A stretch of DNA of 64,000 nt from Solirubrobacter sp963798325 (GTDB lineage: Bacteria > Actinomycetota > Thermoleophilia > Solirubrobacterales > Solirubrobacteraceae). The translations under genes were made by a program, and so were the position numbers. Location of the stretch: NCBI GenBank assembly GCA_963798325.1, contig CAWCSS010000009.1:248001-312000 (forward strand), read 5' to 3'. Positions 52,690 to 62,247 of this stretch are shown one piece after another. Each line of letters starts with the position of its first letter. Within the stretch, counting starts at the first letter, position 1. Under the pieces are notes generated by a model. That model saw only the letters and a list, made by a program, of their open reading frames with translations, searched no databases and was not told the DNA's origin.

Positions 52690-53742
52690 ATGACGGACCG
52701 TCCCGTGCTCTTCGCGTCCTACTCCGGCCTGCTCGGCGGGGCGGAGCGCGTGCTGCTCGATTGCGCGACCCGGCTGGACCGGCCGGTCGTGATCGCCTGC
52801 CCGGACGGGCCGCTGGCCGCCGCGGTCCGCCAGGCGCGGCTGCACCACGTCGCGCTCGAACCGCGCTCGCCGAAGCTCACGCCGCTGCACCTGGCGCGCC
52901 TGTTCGGGCTGACCTACGAGCTGACCCGACGCACCCACGAGCACGACCCGGAGGTGATCGTCGCGTGGGGCTCGCGGGCGATCATCGCGGCGGCGATGAT
53001 GACCAAGCGCCGCCGCCGGCCGCTGCTGGCCGTGCACCACGACCTCTACCCCAGACCGGCGGTCCGCGGCGCCGTCCGCGCCGCCACGCGCCGCGCCGAC
53101 GCCACCGCCGCCGCGTCGCTCGCGATCGCCCGCGACATCGCGCTCGAGGACGTCGGGGTGCTGCACCCCGGCGTCGATCTCGACGCCTTCACCCCCTCGC
53201 CGCTCCCGCCCGGACCGCCGCGCGCGCTCGTGGTCGGCGCGCTGGTCGGCTGGAAGCGGCCGGACCTGGCGCTGCGGATCGCCGACAAGCTGCCCGAACT
53301 GCACGTGACGTTCGCCGGCGAGCCCTTCCCCGGCGAGTCCTTCGACGCCACGCCGCGCGAGAACGTGACCTTCGCCGGCAAGGTCGAGGACATCCGCGAG
53401 GCGCTCGCCGGCGCCCATGTCCTCCTGCACTGCGCCGACGCGGAGCCGTACGGGCTCGCGCTGATCGAGGCGCTCGCCGCCGGGCGCCCCGTCGTCGCCC
53501 CGGACGCCGCCGGGCCGCGGGAGATCGTCACCGGCCCAGAAGGCCGCCTCTACCCGCCGGGGGACGCCGACGCGGCGACAGCGGCCCTCAAGGCCGTCCT
53601 GACCGACGAGAGCGCTCCACAGGCAGCGCGGCAGCGCGCGGAGGCGTTCGATGTCCGCGACTCCGTGCGCCGCCTCAAGCACGAGATCGACGCCGCGATC
53701 GCCGCGGGCCGTCACCGCCGCCCGCCCGTCACCGTCCTGTGA
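52690..53742 (+). CDS. Glycosyltransferase family 4
   Basis: 350 residues from ATG 52690 (an alternative ATG lies at 52678). GT-B fold: N-terminal YSGLLGGAERVLLD with the Gly-Gly-Ala-Glu loop, C-terminal VVGALVGWKRPDLALRIADK and the donor site CADAEPYGLALIEALAAGRPVVAPDAAGPREIV with the E-x7-E (EPYGLALIE) motif. Retaining sugar transfer in polysaccharide assembly. The next gene starts by GTGA overlap. Confidence 0.9.
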   Translation: MTDRPVLFASYSGLLGGAERVLLDCATRLDRPVVIACPDGPLAAAVRQARLHHVALEPRSPKLTPLHLARLFGLTYELTRRTHEHDPEVIVAWGSRAIIAAAMMTKRRRRPLLAVHHDLYPRPAVRGAVRAATRRADATAAASLAIARDIALEDVGVLHPGVDLDAFTPSPLPPGPPRALVVGALVGWKRPDLALRIADKLPELHVTFAGEPFPGESFDATPRENVTFAGKVEDIREALAGAHVLLHCADAEPYGLALIEALAAGRPVVAPDAAGPREIVTGPEGRLYPPGDADAATAALKAVLTDESAPQAARQRAEAFDVRDSVRRLKHEIDAAIAAGRHRRPPVTVL

Positions 53743-54560
53743 GCTTCGCTGCGGTCGTCGTCACCCACAACTCGCGCGACGAGCTCGCGAGGCTGCTCGC
53801 ATCCTTCAGCCCGCCGGAGCTGATCGTCGTCGAGACCGGAGCCGATGACGGCGCCGCCGACCTCGCGCGTACCCACGGGGCAACGGTGATCGAGCGCCGC
53901 GACAACCCGGGCTTCGGCGCGGCCTGCAACGTCGGCGTCGGCCACGTGAGCGCGCCGATCACCGTCCTGCTCAACCCGGACACCGAGGACCACGGAGACA
54001 TCGCACGCCTCGCGCGACGGGCACACACGCCGGGCCTCCACGCGCCGCGCCTGCTCAACGAGGACGGCAGCGTCCAGCGCAGCGCCCACCCGCTGCCCGG
54101 CACCCTCGGCGCCTTCCTCCCCGCCCTGTTGCCGATCTACCCGGTCCGCGCGGAGCCGTTCAGGGCGACCAGACCGCGCACCGTCGGCTGGGCCGTCGCC
54201 GCCTGCCTGGCCGCGCGCACCGATCTGATCCGCTTCGACGAGCGCATCCACCTGTGGGCGGAGGACATGGACCTGTGCCTGCGCGCGCGCAACGACGGCA
54301 TCCGGACGATCCTGCACCCGGACCTGACCGTCCTTCACACCGGCCGTCACAGCGTGGAGAACGAGCCCTACGACGCGCTGGCGAGAAACCGCCGCGACGT
54401 GATCGGGCGCACGCTGGGGCGCAAGGCGCAGCGACGAGACGACGCCGCCCAGGCTCTGACCTTCGCCACCCGCGCCCTCGTCAAGCGCGGCGGGCGTGAG
54501 CGCCGGCAGCTGCAGGCGCTCTTAAACGCGCGAGGCCCGGGAGATCCCGGGCCTCGCTGA
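53739..54560 (+). CDS. Glycosyltransferase family 2 (rhamnosyltransferase-like)
   Basis: 273 residues from GTG 53739. GT-A fold: FAAVVVTHNSRDELARLL, RDNPGFGAACNVGVG, then VLLNPDTED with the metal-binding region and HLWAEDMDLCLRARNDG (the ED acceptor-side motif of rhamnosyltransferase-like GT2 proteins). Translation is coupled to the GT4. The last 10 codons form part of a strong hairpin. Confidence 0.9.
   Translation: MSFAAVVVTHNSRDELARLLASFSPPELIVVETGADDGAADLARTHGATVIERRDNPGFGAACNVGVGHVSAPITVLLNPDTEDHGDIARLARRAHTPGLHAPRLLNEDGSVQRSAHPLPGTLGAFLPALLPIYPVRAEPFRATRPRTVGWAVAACLAARTDLIRFDERIHLWAEDMDLCLRARNDGIRTILHPDLTVLHTGRHSVENEPYDALARNRRDVIGRTLGRKAQRRDDAAQALTFATRALVKRGGRERRQLQALLNARGPGDPGPR
54530..54557. 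terminator. Hairpin terminator between GT2 and sigma-factor genes
   Basis: GCGAGGCCCGGG (54530-54541) pairs perfectly with CCCGGGCCTCGC (54546-54557) around AGAT. It overlaps the GT2 C-terminal codons and precedes the convergent sigma-factor stop by 24 bases; ACATCG/CGATGT just after forms a second small stem. Confidence 0.8.
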
Positions 54561-54581
54561 CATCGTGACGCGATGTGGTGC

Positions 54582-55484
54582 TTACGCCGCTTCGCGCAGT
54601 GCGACGAGCTCCGGCCGCTGCGAGAGGCGCTTCAGGGCGCGCTCCTCGATCTGACGGGCCCGCTCGGTCGACACGCCGAGCTTGCGCCCGGCCTGCGAGA
54701 GCGTCTGCGGCTCGCGGTCGCCGGCGCCGAAACGCATCTCGATCACGTCACGCTCGGGCTCGGGGAGCTCGGCGATGGCGTTCAGGAGCGTCTCGGACTT
54801 CAGCGCCTCGTGGACCTCTTCGTCCACCGCGGGCGTCTCGATCGCCAGCAGGTCGCCGAAGGCGGTGTCGCCGTCGTCGCCCACGGGCTTGTCGAGGCTG
54901 ACCACAGCGCGGTCGGCCTTGCGGATCTCGATGACGTCCTCCAGCGGAAGGTCCGCCGCGGACGCGATCTCCTCGTCGGAGGGCTCATGGCCCAGACGGG
55001 TGGTCAACTCACGCTCAATGCGCCCGACCTTGCGGGAACGCTGCGCCACGTGGACAGGAAGGCGGATCGTCCGGCTGGTGTTCTCGAGCCCGCGCTGGAT
55101 CGCCTGACGGATCCACAGCGTCGCGTACGTCGAGAAACGGAACCCCTTGCGCCAGTCGAACTTCTCGACTGCGCGGATGAGGCCCAGCATCCCCTCCTGG
55201 ATCAGGTCACCGAGGGCGAGGCCCTGGCCCTGATAGCGGCGCGCGTTCGCGACCACCAGGCGGAGGTTGGAGTTGATCATGCGTTCCTTGGCTGCCAGAT
55301 CGCCGCGTTCAATGCGCTTGGCGAGTTCGATCTCCTCGCTCGGCTTGAGCAGCGGGTACCGGCCAGCCTCACGCAGAAGCAGCTGCAGCGAGTCCAAGGT
55401 CGGATCGACCTCGTGCTCGGTGTCGCGGCGGCGTGGGGTGTCGGTGATAGTGCTCGTTTTGGGGTCCTTCGTTCCGATATTCAA
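54582..55484 (-). CDS. RNA polymerase sigma-70 factor (RpoD/SigA-like)
   Basis: 300 residues with regions 1.2 to 4 in order: DPTLDSLQLLLREAGRYPLL (1.2), NSNLRLVVANARRYQGQGLA and LGDLIQEGMLGLIRAVEKFD (2.1-2.2), RFSTYATLWIRQAIQRGLEN (2.3-2.4), region 3 with LGHEPSDEEIASAADL, and region 4.2 LSQAGRKLGVSTERARQIEE. Region 1.1 is absent, so it may be a group 2 factor or a short primary sigma. The start is TTG 55484; the leader is only about 14 bases. Confidence 0.92.
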   Translation of the reverse strand: MNIGTKDPKTSTITDTPRRRDTEHEVDPTLDSLQLLLREAGRYPLLKPSEEIELAKRIERGDLAAKERMINSNLRLVVANARRYQGQGLALGDLIQEGMLGLIRAVEKFDWRKGFRFSTYATLWIRQAIQRGLENTSRTIRLPVHVAQRSRKVGRIERELTTRLGHEPSDEEIASAADLPLEDVIEIRKADRAVVSLDKPVGDDGDTAFGDLLAIETPAVDEEVHEALKSETLLNAIAELPEPERDVIEMRFGAGDREPQTLSQAGRKLGVSTERARQIEERALKRLSQRPELVALREAA

Positions 55485-55504
55485 GTCCTACTGGGGCGGT
55501 AGGA

Positions 55505-55533
55505 ATTATAGGCTAAAGTCGTTGATTCCGCAA
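55505..55533 (-). promoter_or_regulatory. Sigma-70-type promoter of the sigma-factor gene
   Basis: On the minus strand: -35 TTGCGG (55528-55533), 17-base spacer, -10 TATAAT (55505-55510). The -10 is a perfect consensus, rare in this GC-rich DNA. Transcription should start near 55498. The rest of the gap to 55753 shows no gene. Confidence 0.8.
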
Positions 55534-55753
55534 CCACCAGCTGCTGGCCCGCGACGCTCGACCGGAACCGGCGGCTTTCCTTCTTGGGGGACTCCGTTCG
55601 AACATCCCGGTCATCCCCCGAGGGGCCCTGACCTCGACCGCTAAGCTTGTGACCGTTGCGGCGAGGTCAGGCGCGCAGGACTCGGCCCGCGCACAACAGA
55701 CAACCCGAATGATGCCACGGGGTTACGCAGATTGTTCCCAGGCTGCGTGGGAT

Positions 55754-56929
55754 TTAACGGATCCTCATGGATTCCGCGCCACGGCGTTGCACTTTCGTGG
55801 CGAGTAGCCCGCCGACGGGGCGGTCCACTTTTCGCGGCGCACCGCCGTTTGCGGCGGTTTCGGCAACGACGTCCCGCAGTCGCTGCTGGAAGCGCTCGAC
55901 ACCGAACCTCTGTGCAGATATCACACACGCGTTCGGGTCAACCAGCTTGACATCGAAGCCCGCGACGGCCTCCGCGAGCGCTCTCGGGTCGTCGGCGTCC
56001 TCGTAGAAGACCCCCGTGCGACCCGCGGTTACGGTCTCCAGGACGCCCCCGGAACGCAGCGCGATGACCGGCCGGCCGGAGGCCAACGACTCGACGGCGG
56101 CGATCCCGAACTCCTCCACCGCGGTCACCACGAGCGCCTGTGCGGTCCGCAGCAGATCGGCGACGTCACTGTCCGAGAGGCGGCCCGTGAGCCGCACCGT
56201 CGGTCCCGCGAGGCGCTTCAGGCGCCGGTACTCCGGCCCGTCCCCCACGACCACCAGCGGGCGCTTGAGCGCGTTGAACGCCTTGATGGCGACGTCGATG
56301 CGCTTGTGCGCCATCAACTCGGCGAGCACCAGGTAGTGCTCACCGACCGGCCCCGGCGAGAAGCGCGAGAGCTCGACGGGTGGGTGCAGGACGGTCGACT
56401 CGCGCCCGAAATAGCGGCGGATGCGCGCGGCCGTCACCGCCGAGTTGGCCACGTAGGCGTCGACCCGCTGAGCGGCGATCCAATCCCACTGGCGCCAGCG
56501 CGAGAGCAGCAACCGCAGCGCCGGGCGGGTGAGCGGGTTGCGGGCGGCGAGCGTCGCCTCGCGCTCGGACCACGCGTAGCGGAACGGGTTGTGGCAGTAG
56601 GAGACGTGCACCGCGCCGGGGTCGATCAGCACGCCGTGGGCCCACGCGCTCGACGAGCTCACCACCAGCTCGTAGCCGCGCAGGTCCAGCGACTCGATCG
56701 CGTGCGGATAGAGCGGCAGCAGCGGCCGGAAGGTGCGCGAGGTCGGCCGCAGCTTCTGGAGGAAGCTCGCCTGGGGGTTGCGGTCGGCGAACCGGCCCTC
56801 GGTCCCCTTCTCGTCGTAGATCGCGGTGAAGACGTCGGCCTCGGGCCAGGCGTCGCAGATCGCCGCGAAGACGCGCTCGGCCCCGCGCAGGTCGAGAAGG
56901 AAGTCGTGGACGAGCGCAACTTTCGGCAT
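55754..56929 (-). CDS. Glycosyltransferase family 4
   Basis: 391 residues, intact, from ATG 56929. MPKVALVHDFLLDLRGAERV gives the GT-B start with the Gly-Ala-Glu loop; SYCHNPFRYAWSERE is typical of mannosyltransferase-like members; donor site EEFGIAAVESLASGRPVIAL (E-x7-E). The C-terminal 30 residues are extra and basic. It stands alone between the sigma gene and the divergent hydrolase gene. Confidence 0.9.
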   Translation of the reverse strand: MPKVALVHDFLLDLRGAERVFAAICDAWPEADVFTAIYDEKGTEGRFADRNPQASFLQKLRPTSRTFRPLLPLYPHAIESLDLRGYELVVSSSSAWAHGVLIDPGAVHVSYCHNPFRYAWSEREATLAARNPLTRPALRLLLSRWRQWDWIAAQRVDAYVANSAVTAARIRRYFGRESTVLHPPVELSRFSPGPVGEHYLVLAELMAHKRIDVAIKAFNALKRPLVVVGDGPEYRRLKRLAGPTVRLTGRLSDSDVADLLRTAQALVVTAVEEFGIAAVESLASGRPVIALRSGGVLETVTAGRTGVFYEDADDPRALAEAVAGFDVKLVDPNACVISAQRFGVERFQQRLRDVVAETAANGGAPRKVDRPVGGLLATKVQRRGAESMRIR

Positions 56930-56953
56930 GGACGCGGCATCCTACGTACCCGA

Positions 56954-58061
56954 ATGCGCCTCTTCGCCACGATTGCCCTCTTCTTCGCCCTCACCGCCCC
57001 CGCCGCCGCCGCCAAGCGGCAGGTCCCGAACGGCTGGCTCGGGGTCGTCGTCGACGGCCCCCTGATCGAATCGAACTTCACCGGCGGCGGCGCCGAGTGG
57101 GACCGGATGGCCTCGAGCGGCGTCGAGAACGTCCGCACCGCCATCTACTGGAGCGCCATCCAGCCGACCGGCCCCGCCGACGCGAGCTTCGCCGAGCACG
57201 GACGCGGTCGTCCTCGACGCCGCCCGGCGCCGGCTCGCCGTGCTGCCCGTCCTGCAGGGGACGCCCGGTTGGGCCGCGCTGAACCCCGGCGACCCCGCCT
57301 CCCCCCCGCGCGATCCGGCCGACTTCGCGCGGTTTCTGCCGCTGCTGGTCGCCCGCTACGGGCCGAACGGCTCGCTGTGGCGCGAGCACCCGGAGGTGCC
57401 CAAGACGCCGATCCGCAAGTGGCAGGTGTGGAACGAGCCGAACCTCACGCGCTACTGGAACATCGCTCCGTGGGCGCCGCCCTACGTCAAGCTGCTCAAG
57501 GCCGCCGACCGGGCGCTGAAGGCCGCCGACCCGCGTTCGCAGACGATCCTCGCCGGCCTGCCCAACGAGAGCTGGGAGGCGATCGACCAGATCTACGACG
57601 AGGGCGCCCGCGGCTCCTTCGACGTCGTCACGCTGCATCCGTACACCGGCAGGACCGAGAACGTGATCAAGATCGTGAAGATCGTCCGGCGCCACATGGC
57701 CGAGCGCAAGGACCGCAAGGTGCCGATCTGGGTCACTGAGCTCTCCTGGCCCGCCGGCAAGGGCAAGACCAACCAGGAGGGCGGCGACTTCTCGACCACC
57801 GACGCCGGCCAGTCGCAGCGGCTGCGGGAGGGCCTCGGCCTGCTCGCCGACCACCGGGTGAAGCTCGGGATCGAGCGGGTGTACTGGTACACCTGGCTCT
57901 CGGTCGAAGGGTTCACCACCAGCGCCTTCGACTACTCGGGCCTGCGGCGCGTGCGCAACGGTGCACTGGTCAACGCTCCGGCGCTGGCGACGTTCAAGCG
58001 TGTCGCGAAGCGTCTGGAAGGGTGCACGAAGCGCCCGGGGAACGCGCAGGTCTGCCGCTAG
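56954..58061 (+). CDS. Exported clan GH-A glycoside hydrolase, one frameshift
   Basis: ATG 56954 with signal peptide MRLFATIALFFALTAPAAAA. The barrel shows WQVWNEPNLTRYW, with the acid/base Glu in NEP, and VPIWVTELSWPAGKG, with the nucleophile Glu in TELS, the two diagnostic strands of clan GH-A (GH5/GH39-like). The frame shifts near 57205 (SFAEH then DAVVLDAARRRLAVL). About 369 codons. It may trim the surface glycan made by neighbouring genes; the substrate is unknown. Confidence 0.85.
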
Positions 58062-58127
58062 TGCCCTTAACCTTGCGGGCGGCGTGGCGGAACCGGGGGC
58101 TACGGCGCGGTCTTAGCTCAGCGGCGC

Positions 58128-59361
58128 GTGCGCCGCTTGCTTCTCGCATCCCTTTCCGGGCGGGTGGCGTTCTCGATGCTCCCGCTCGGCTTCGTGCTCT
58201 TCGCGACCGGCGAGACGGGCTCCAACGCCACCGCGGGCGCGATGGTGGCGGCGTTCACCGTCGCCAGCGCGCTGGCCCCGGTGCGCGGGCGGATCGTCGA
58301 TCGCTACGGCGGGGTCGCGCTCGGGCTGTTCGCGTGCGCGTGCTCGGCGGGCCTCGTGCTGCTCGTGGCGGCCGCATCGCTGGACGCTCCGACGTGGGCG
58401 CTGATCGTGCTCAGCGCACTCGCGGGGCTCGTGCTCCCGCCGCTGGGGCCGTTCACGCGCGCCGCCTGGGCCGCCTCGCTGCGCGACCGGACGCTCGAGC
58501 GGGCGTTCGCGCTCGACTCGGCGGGCGAGGAGGGGGCCCTGATCGTGGCGCCCCTGCTCGTCTCCGTCGCCGTGGCGCTCGGCGTCGCCGCGGGCCGCGC
58601 TGCTGGTGGCCGCCGCCGGGATGCTGGTGGGGACGGTGGCGGCGAGCCGGAGCCGGCTGGCGGCGTCGATCGCTCCCCCGCTCGTCGGGCGCGCTCGCGC
58701 GCCCGCGCGGCTGCCGGGGGCGTTGTGGGTGGTGATGCTGGCGCTCCTGGGGACGGCGTCGGCGCTGGGGGCGATCGACGTCGCCGTGCCGGCGGCGGCG
58801 CGGGAGAACGGCAGCGTGACGGCGGCCGGGGTGCTGCTGGCGATGATGGCGGTGGGGACGGTGGCGGGGAGCCTGTTGGCCGGCGGGCGCACGTGGGACT
58901 GGTCGCCCCAGCGGCGGGTGATCGCGCTTCAACTGGTCATGGCCGCGGGCATCGCCGCCGCGGCGCTGACCGTCGCGTGGACCGGTCTCCTGGGCCTTGT
59001 TCTGCTGCTTCCCGGGGCGACGCTGGGGGTGCTGTTCACGACGCTCTACCTGCTCGTGGACCGGCTATCACCTGAGGGGGCGCGGACGCAAACGTTCGCG
59101 TGGCTGGTCACCGCAAACAATGGGGGGATCGGGGTGGGTGCCGCCGTGGGCGGAGCGTTGAGCGAAGCGTCTGGAGCGGCCGCAGGACTGTGGTTCGCGG
59201 CAATTTGTGCGCTCGCCGGCGCAATTCCGGCCGTGGTCGCGGCCAGGATGTCCGCACGCGGACCCAACCCCCCTCAAAGTGGTGGGACCGCCGGAGTAAC
59301 TTCCGACAAACGGCGCATCAAACAGCCGCAGGGGAACGGCGTGTCAGGGGAGGGGCCATGA
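58128..59361 (+). CDS. MFS transporter, one frameshift
   Basis: GTG 58128. Twelve membrane segments: FSMLPLGFVLFATGETGSNA, VRGRIVDRYGGVALGLFA (MFS motif A-like loop DRYGG), then after a shift near 58600 LLVAAAGMLVGTVAASRSRL, and a second half with VLLAMMAVGTVAGSLLAGGR. The substrate is unknown; sequences of this type are often annotated as putative efflux proteins. The C-terminal 40 residues are hydrophilic. Confidence 0.8.
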
Positions 59362-59425
59362 GCCACTGGAAGCAGTAATCCGTTGTCGCGACGCGGACAT
59401 CGTTCTGGTGGGAGCCAGACGTGGG

Positions 59426-59456
59426 TTGAGGGCGTATCTCCGAAGCGCGGTATACG
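59426..59456 (+). promoter_or_regulatory. Promoter of the membrane HD-GYP-like gene
   Basis: TTGAGG (59426-59431), 19-base spacer, TATACG (59451-59456). The predicted start near 59463 supports GTG 59470 rather than the upstream in-frame TTG 59383 as the translation start. Confidence 0.5.
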
Positions 59457-59469
59457 CTTGCCCACGCAC

Positions 59470-60666
59470 GTGTCGACGCTTTTTTCACTTCGGCGCCCAG
59501 GCCTTGCGATCCAAGCGACGCTCGTCGCTGCGCTGGTGCCTGCCTTCATCTGGCTGGTGCCGGCCTCGGATTGGAGCCGGCCCGGGCTGCTCCTGGTCCT
59601 GCTCGTGCTCGGGGTGATCGCTGATTTCAACGACATCACGCTCCCCGGCGCGGCCCGCTTCGACGCGGGCCTGCCGCTCGCGCTGATCACCCTCGCGTGT
59701 CTCGGCCCGTTGCCCGCGCTGCTCGTCGACCTGGCGCCGATCGCCGTCGGCGGACTGGTGCGCGGCGACAAGATCGTCCGGCCCGGCAACCTCTCCAACC
59801 TCGCGGCCATGGGCTGGGAGACCGTGGTGGCCTCGGTGCTGCTGTCGGTCGGCATGGTCACGCTCGGCTGGGACGCCGTGCCGATCCTGCTGGTCACCGG
59901 CGTCGTGATGTGCGTCGTGAACTTCGGCACCGGCTCCGCGATCTTCGTGCCGCTGTTCCTCGGCCGTCCGTTCTCGCTGCTGCCGCGGATGTTCTTCTCG
60001 ATGCTCCCGACGGCGCTGATCATGGTCATGCTCGCCGCGCTGACCGCCATCCTCGTGCCCGCCCTGGGCGTCGCCGCGCTGGCGATCTTCGCGCTGATCG
60101 CGGTCCTGCCGCAGACCGCGCTGACGATCGCCGGTCGCACCCGCCCGGTCGCGTCACTGGACCCGTTGACCGCGACGCGCCGCTACTCGCACGCGCTCGC
60201 CCTGCACCTCGGGCTGGACCGCGCGGAGCGCCGCCATCTCTCGCGCGTGACCGATCTCGCCTTCGAGCGCCGCACCGAGGCCGGCGACCCGATCGCCTAC
60301 GCCCGCCAGACGCTGCGCGACCCCTCGCGCGCCTCCTGGGAGGCCGGCCACGTGGGTGAGTGGTGGAACGGCGGCGGCGGCCCAGCGGGCCTGCGCGGCC
60401 CGATCACCCCGATCGCCTCCCGCATCGTCGCGGTCGCGGACACCTGGAGCCAGCTCACCGCCAACGGCGGCCCGGAGCTCTCCCACGCCGACGCGCTCGA
60501 CGAGCTCAGGAACGCGGCGGGCACCCGCTTCGACCCCCGCGTCGTACAGGCCGCCTACGCCGTCGTGGCCGAAGAGCGCGTCTCCGCCGCCGAGCCGGCC
60601 CCGGAGCCGCGCCTGCACCTGCTGCGCCTCCCCGCGCCGCTGCGCCGCGTCATCGCCGACGCCTGA
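59470..60666 (+). CDS. Membrane sensor-like protein with degenerate HD-GYP domain
   Basis: 398 residues from GTG 59470. Eight or so N-terminal helices (GLAIQATLVAALVPAFIWLV to AALAIFALIAVLPQTALTIA) form a MASE-like sensor region. The C-terminal part aligns with the end of HD-GYP phosphodiesterases: HVGEWWNGGGGPAGLRG, ITPIASRIVAVADTWSQLTA, HADALDELRNAAGTRFDPRV. Where active enzymes have HHExxDGxGYP this one has GEWWNGGGGP, and the N-terminal HD ligands are also missing, so cyclic-di-GMP hydrolysis is unlikely. A binding or structural role is inferred. Confidence 0.75.
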   Translation: MSTLFSLRRPGLAIQATLVAALVPAFIWLVPASDWSRPGLLLVLLVLGVIADFNDITLPGAARFDAGLPLALITLACLGPLPALLVDLAPIAVGGLVRGDKIVRPGNLSNLAAMGWETVVASVLLSVGMVTLGWDAVPILLVTGVVMCVVNFGTGSAIFVPLFLGRPFSLLPRMFFSMLPTALIMVMLAALTAILVPALGVAALAIFALIAVLPQTALTIAGRTRPVASLDPLTATRRYSHALALHLGLDRAERRHLSRVTDLAFERRTEAGDPIAYARQTLRDPSRASWEAGHVGEWWNGGGGPAGLRGPITPIASRIVAVADTWSQLTANGGPELSHADALDELRNAAGTRFDPRVVQAAYAVVAEERVSAAEPAPEPRLHLLRLPAPLRRVIADA

Positions 60667-60669
60667 GCC

Positions 60670-60850
60670 GCCGCGCCCCGCGCGGCCCGGCGCCGCCCCC
60701 GCGCGGCACCGCCCCGCCCCGCGCGACCCGGCCCGCCCCGCGCGACCCGGCCCGCCCCGCGCGACCCGGCGCCGGCCCGGCCCGCCCCGCGCGACCCGGC
60801 CCGCCCGCGCGGCACCGGGCCGCCCCGCGCGACCCGGCCCCGGCCGGTCA
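60670..60850. repeat. GC-rich short tandem repeats
   Basis: Seven or so imperfect copies of CCCCGCGCGACCCGGCCCGC in the gap after the membrane gene. No gene is supported here; the stretch between 60667 and 60888 holds only this repeat and the hairpin. Confidence 0.85.
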
Positions 60851-60853
60851 CTT

Positions 60854-60895
60854 CGGGTAACGAAATGCCCGGTATACGAGGTGTTTCGTTACCCG
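60854..60895. terminator. Inverted repeat at the end of the GT4 gene
   Basis: CGGGTAACGAAA (60854-60865) and TTTCGTTACCCG (60884-60895) are perfect complements around an 18-base loop containing GGTATACG. It overlaps the corrected stop codon of the minus-strand glycosyltransferase, so a terminator is the simplest reading. Confidence 0.65.
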
Positions 60896-61853
60896 ATCGT
60901 TCCGCGGACGATCGCGTCGACCCCCGCGCGGTCCGTTCCCACGTGAACGCTTGGGCTCTCGCAAGGCCGAGGGTCGTCAGCCGTGCCCGCTCGGCATCGT
61001 CACCGAGCAGCGACACGAGCGCGTCGCGGAGCGTCTCCGGGTCCGGGTCGGTCAGGCGTGCGGCGCCGCCGGCGGTCTCCGGCAGTGCGGTCACGTTGGT
61101 CGTCACGACGGGCGTGCCGGCGGCCATCGCCTCGAGCACCGGCAGGCCGAAGCCCTCGTAGACCGACGGGAGCACGAACGCGCTCGCGCCCGCGTAGAGC
61201 GCGGGCAGCTCGTCGTCGGGCACGTGGCCGAGCAGGTCCAATGCGCCGAGGCCCTCCTCGGCCGCGAACTGCGGGCGGTGCCCGCCGGCGACCCGCACGC
61301 GGATGCCCTCGCGAGACAGCGCTTGTGCCGCCGGGACGAGCGCACGCAGGTTCTTGCGGGCCGTGTGCGAGGCGACGCACAGCACGTACGGCTCGCTCGC
61401 CTTGGGACCGGGCACGAAGCGCGGATCGACGCCGCCGTAGACGACCGTCGCGTCCACGCCCAGCAGCTCGGCGAGCTCGCCGCGCGAGAACTCCGACACT
61501 GTGATCACCCGCACGGCCCGGCGCGCGATCAGCGGCAGGACACGCCGCTGGAATGCCGCGTAGAGGCCGCTGTACCAGCCCGGATGCCGCAGCGGGGCGG
61601 CGTCGTGGATCACCACGACGACGTTGCGCGCCGCGATCGGCGCGAGGTTCGCCGGGCACAGCAACGCGCTCGCCCGTGCGCTCAGCACCGGCAGCACCGC
61701 CTGCTCCCACGCGTGCCCCGCCCGGTGCGCCAGCGCCGGCGGCGGCCGGTGCACGGTGTAGGGCAGGCGCGCGGTCAGCTCGCGCGCCCAGCGCTCCACG
61801 CCGCCGAGCTCGGGCCGCGCCGCGGCCCGCGCGTCGATCGCCGGGCCGCTCAC
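60889..61853 (-). CDS. Glycosyltransferase family 4, C-terminal frameshift
   Basis: About 321 residues from GTG 61853 (VSGPAIDARAAARPELGGVERW, the usual start of this mannosyltransferase-like group). VIHDAAPLRHPGWYSGLYAAF, VITVSEFSRGELAELLGVDA and the donor site PSVYEGFGLPVLEAMAAGTPVVTTNVTALPE with E-x7-E are clear. Near 60938 a run of G/C causes a shift; corrected, the protein ends VDAIVRGTIG with TAA 60889-60891. Uncorrected it would run on through the GC repeat with nonsense Arg/Gly sequence. Confidence 0.85.
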
Positions 61854-62247
61854 CTCGCCCGCGCCGGTGACGCCGCGGCTCGACGCGGCCGCTCACCCGC
61901 GTCCCTCGACGCCACCACGATCCGACCCGCCCGCTCGCCGTCGCGCCCCGAGGCCGCCGCCCCCTCGCCGCCGCGCCTCACGTCCACCCGCGCGCGCCGG
62001 CCGCACTGGCTCGCCTCGCCCACTCGCCGGCGCGCCCCGAGGCCGCCGCCCCCTCGCCGCCGCGCCTCACGTCCACCCGCGCCACCGGCCGCACGGCTCG
62101 CCTCGCCCACGCGCCGGCACGCCTGAAGGCGGCCGGCGGCGCGGGCGCCGCCGCGCCCACGGCGGCGAGCGTCGGCGTCCCGCGTGTCATCCGGCGCACT
62201 CTAATCGCAGCAACCGTCGGCTCCGTGCGCTTTGATACGCGCCTCGC
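61854..62247. repeat. Intergenic region with 88-base direct repeat
   Basis: A block of about 52 bases beginning CGCGCCCCGAGGCCGCCGCC occurs at 61943 and 62031 (period 88), with similar flanks (GGCTCGCCTCGCCCA) in both copies. No convincing gene is present; a 70-codon minus-strand frame from 62190 is Arg/Ala-rich and low in complexity. This gap separates the GT4 from the divergent acetyltransferase. Confidence 0.75.

Noticed and set aside
60670..60850. CRISPR-like array in the GC repeat
   Set aside because: Units are imperfect, contiguous and lack spacers.
61978..62190. 70-codon minus-strand frame in the repeat gap
   Set aside because: Low-complexity Arg/Ala/Gly sequence created by the direct repeat; no ribosome-binding site or family.
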